Assembly (NCBI RefSeq): GCF_000149955.1
Contig: NC_030988.1
Location: 1,450,109-1,514,108 of the forward strand
Direction: 5' to 3'
Origin: Fusarium oxysporum f. sp. lycopersici 4287
Lineage: Eukaryota; Ascomycota; Sordariomycetes; Hypocreales; Nectriaceae
DNA length: 64,000 nucleotides
In this document: positions 62,743-64,000 of the stretch, in pieces
Layout of the letters: each line of letters starts with the position of its first letter
How positions within the stretch are numbered: position 1 is the stretch's first letter
Notes under the pieces: generated by a model
What the model was told of the DNA's origin: nothing
Databases searched by the model: none
Seen by the model: only the letters and a program-made list of their open reading frames with translations
Made by a program: the position numbers and the translations under genes

Positions 62743-63672
62743 GTATCCCTTGAGTTGTGTTGAACCACTCTCCCCTGTAAAAATTCTTTCTTGGCACGCA
62801 CTGTTAGTGCCGTGTTAGGAGCGGGATTTTCTGCAGGCCACGCGACCACACAAAACTGCGGGGATGCTATCGGCTCCCTAACAGCAGTTTTCAGAGAAGG
62901 AATTTTGGAGAGTTCGCCTTCTCTGACAACACCTTTGTCGGATCTAATGGCGGCACCTCAGAACCAGAACGCCTTAGATATCGGAGGACGATGCCCATGG
63001 CATCGGTAGCGACATCCTCCCGATCAACGACGCCGATTGCGATGGGTTTTTCTCCTTTGAAGGCAAGCCGCACCGTCGGCCTCTGATTCCTTCCCGAGGT
63101 TTTTCCCTGCCGCCGCGACAGTCGACTACGAGCTACAACTTGGTTACTGGAGATTGTGGACTGCGTCGGCAGATGTAGTGATGCGCGAGAGAATTCTGGT
63201 CGGTGGAAAAAGTTCGACAATAGATTGCCCCCGAACCCGCTGACGGGTGACGGGCTTGAGAAATACAGCACCTTTTGTGCCATTGGTATGCTGGATGGTG
63301 AAGGAAGCGGGGTTTCCCTGTACCTAGCTAGCTCAGCACGTCTTTTGCTCCAGTAGGAGATCTGGCTTCGTTACAGCCACCCAGACGAAAAATATACAAA
63401 CAAACAAAACAAACAAAAAAGTTGTGTTGAACCTCCCGGCCGTACCAGGCCCCACATGCCCACCATCTTCTAGGAGGTACATGGGTGGAACCTCTTAATA
63501 GATTGGGAACGTGAGCAGTGTGATGTAGCGATTTGTAACTCGAGAGATTGCCGGTACTTCTATCACAGGCTGAAATGGGGGGGCGACAGGTATCTTTTAA
63601 TTGACGCATTTTAATTGGCTGTAACCCCCCTACTGTGACCTGGCGGGAGGTTCAACACAACTCAAGGGATAC
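62743..63672. mobile_element. element with 24-bp inverted ends, possibly non-autonomous
   Basis: A perfect 24-bp inverted repeat (starting GTATCCCTTGAGTTGTGTTG) lies at 62743-62766 and 63649-63672. A further partial copy of the end occurs inside at 63421-63440 (gttgtgttgaacctcccggc), forming a second inverted pair with 63641-63661, so the right 250 bp could be a nested or older unit. A 130-codon minus-strand frame (62891-63283) has no recognised domain. No perfect target duplication was found; the flanks acacttgagtaa and aaacttagataa are only loosely alike. Confidence 0.6.
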
Positions 63673-64000
63673 AAACTTAGATAACTGTCTTAAATTATAA
63701 TCTAGCCTTAGGTATTTCGATTTCATTCTGCAAGCCAAAAGTCGCGCTTGTCCAAACTATATACTCGGTCTTTGTTACACTTGCCAAATAATACTCGTGG
63801 ATTCAAAACACTGGCATCGCTGTTAGGCCAGCACTTGCGTGATCTGGCAGCTTCACTCAAACTGATGCGAATGCCGCTCGTCTTTATGCAGACAGCTGAC
63901 TGAAGCGTTTGATTAGAAAGACGCGCGATACGATTGAAGAAGGACTTCCAAGTGCCACTGAACAGCGTTACATTGCGTAATGCCAGTTGCTGCAGCTGGT
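63673..64000. other. right edge, nothing recognised
   Basis: The last 330 bases show no supported gene, RNA or repeat beyond the inverted-repeat element that ends at 63672. Confidence 0.5.

Noticed and set aside
1..64000. mimp or impala ends (CAGTGGG...GCAA-type repeats) often found near Fusarium effectors
   Set aside because: I did not find a matching inverted repeat on either strand by eye; a pattern search would be decisive.
1..64000. CRISPR arrays, rRNA, telomere repeats, secondary-metabolite core enzymes or a Starship captain (DUF3435)
   Set aside because: None was recognised; the tandem repeats present have no spacer-repeat structure and no polyketide, peptide or terpene synthase motifs were seen.

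Overview
The window looks like a filamentous ascomycete genome, most likely a Fusarium and plausibly an accessory (lineage-specific) region of the F. oxysporum complex. Genes are intron-poor to intron-rich with short GT-AG introns of 42-93 bp and ctaac/ctaat-like branch points. Several transposon superfamilies common in Fusarium lie between broken or duplicated gene copies. The species is inferred, not proven: no rRNA or barcode gene is present.

Layout. 0-2.6 kb: the 3' end of a decayed Ty1/copia element with its LTR; a related solo LTR with a perfect 5-bp target duplication lies at 38.8 kb. 4-24 kb: ordinary fungal genes, namely a C2H2 zinc-finger gene (4.0 kb), a bZIP regulator (6.4-8.3 kb), a large WD40/helical scaffold gene with an in-frame stop before a coding-like tail (11.5-16.3 kb), a BrlA-like C2H2 regulator (18.2-19.4 kb), a degraded gene with a nuclease-like motif (21.2-22.4 kb) and an unknown gene (22.8 kb). 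25.3-31.7 kb: an M16 (insulin-degrading enzyme/Ste23-type) protease gene split by an intact, apparently young hAT transposon (27629-30444, 20-bp TIRs, 8-bp TSD). 32.5-35.4 kb: an intact Hop-like MULE with 98-bp TIRs and a 9-bp TSD. 37.5-43.3 kb: a truncated REN1/MedA-like copy, the solo LTR, a decayed Tc1-type transposase, an unknown gene and a fragment of a coiled-coil gene family.

44-62.7 kb is the most unusual part: a dense run of small genes (roughly 55-330 codons) that I mostly cannot assign to families. Many have 42-58-bp introns whose splice sites I could resolve by reading frame. They include a DnaJ-type zinc microprotein divergent from a C2H2 protein, a pair of tandem paralogues (53.3 and 54.0 kb) with the same 50-bp phase-1 intron, a third gene (57.3 kb) with the same intron position and length, coiled-coil proteins, a membrane-anchored protein, and a JmjC-domain gene broken by one frameshift. 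Two of these genes share an almost identical promoter block. A 37-bp x 11 hairpin-forming minisatellite and a 24-bp x 4 repeat sit upstream of two of them. A ~930-bp element with 24-bp inverted ends closes the cluster.

Decay is a recurring theme. Several otherwise open frames carry one in-frame stop (15989, 38074, 42981, 56855, 58037) or one frameshift. This fits an accessory region where gene copies arrive and decay while at least two DNA transposons remain apparently functional.
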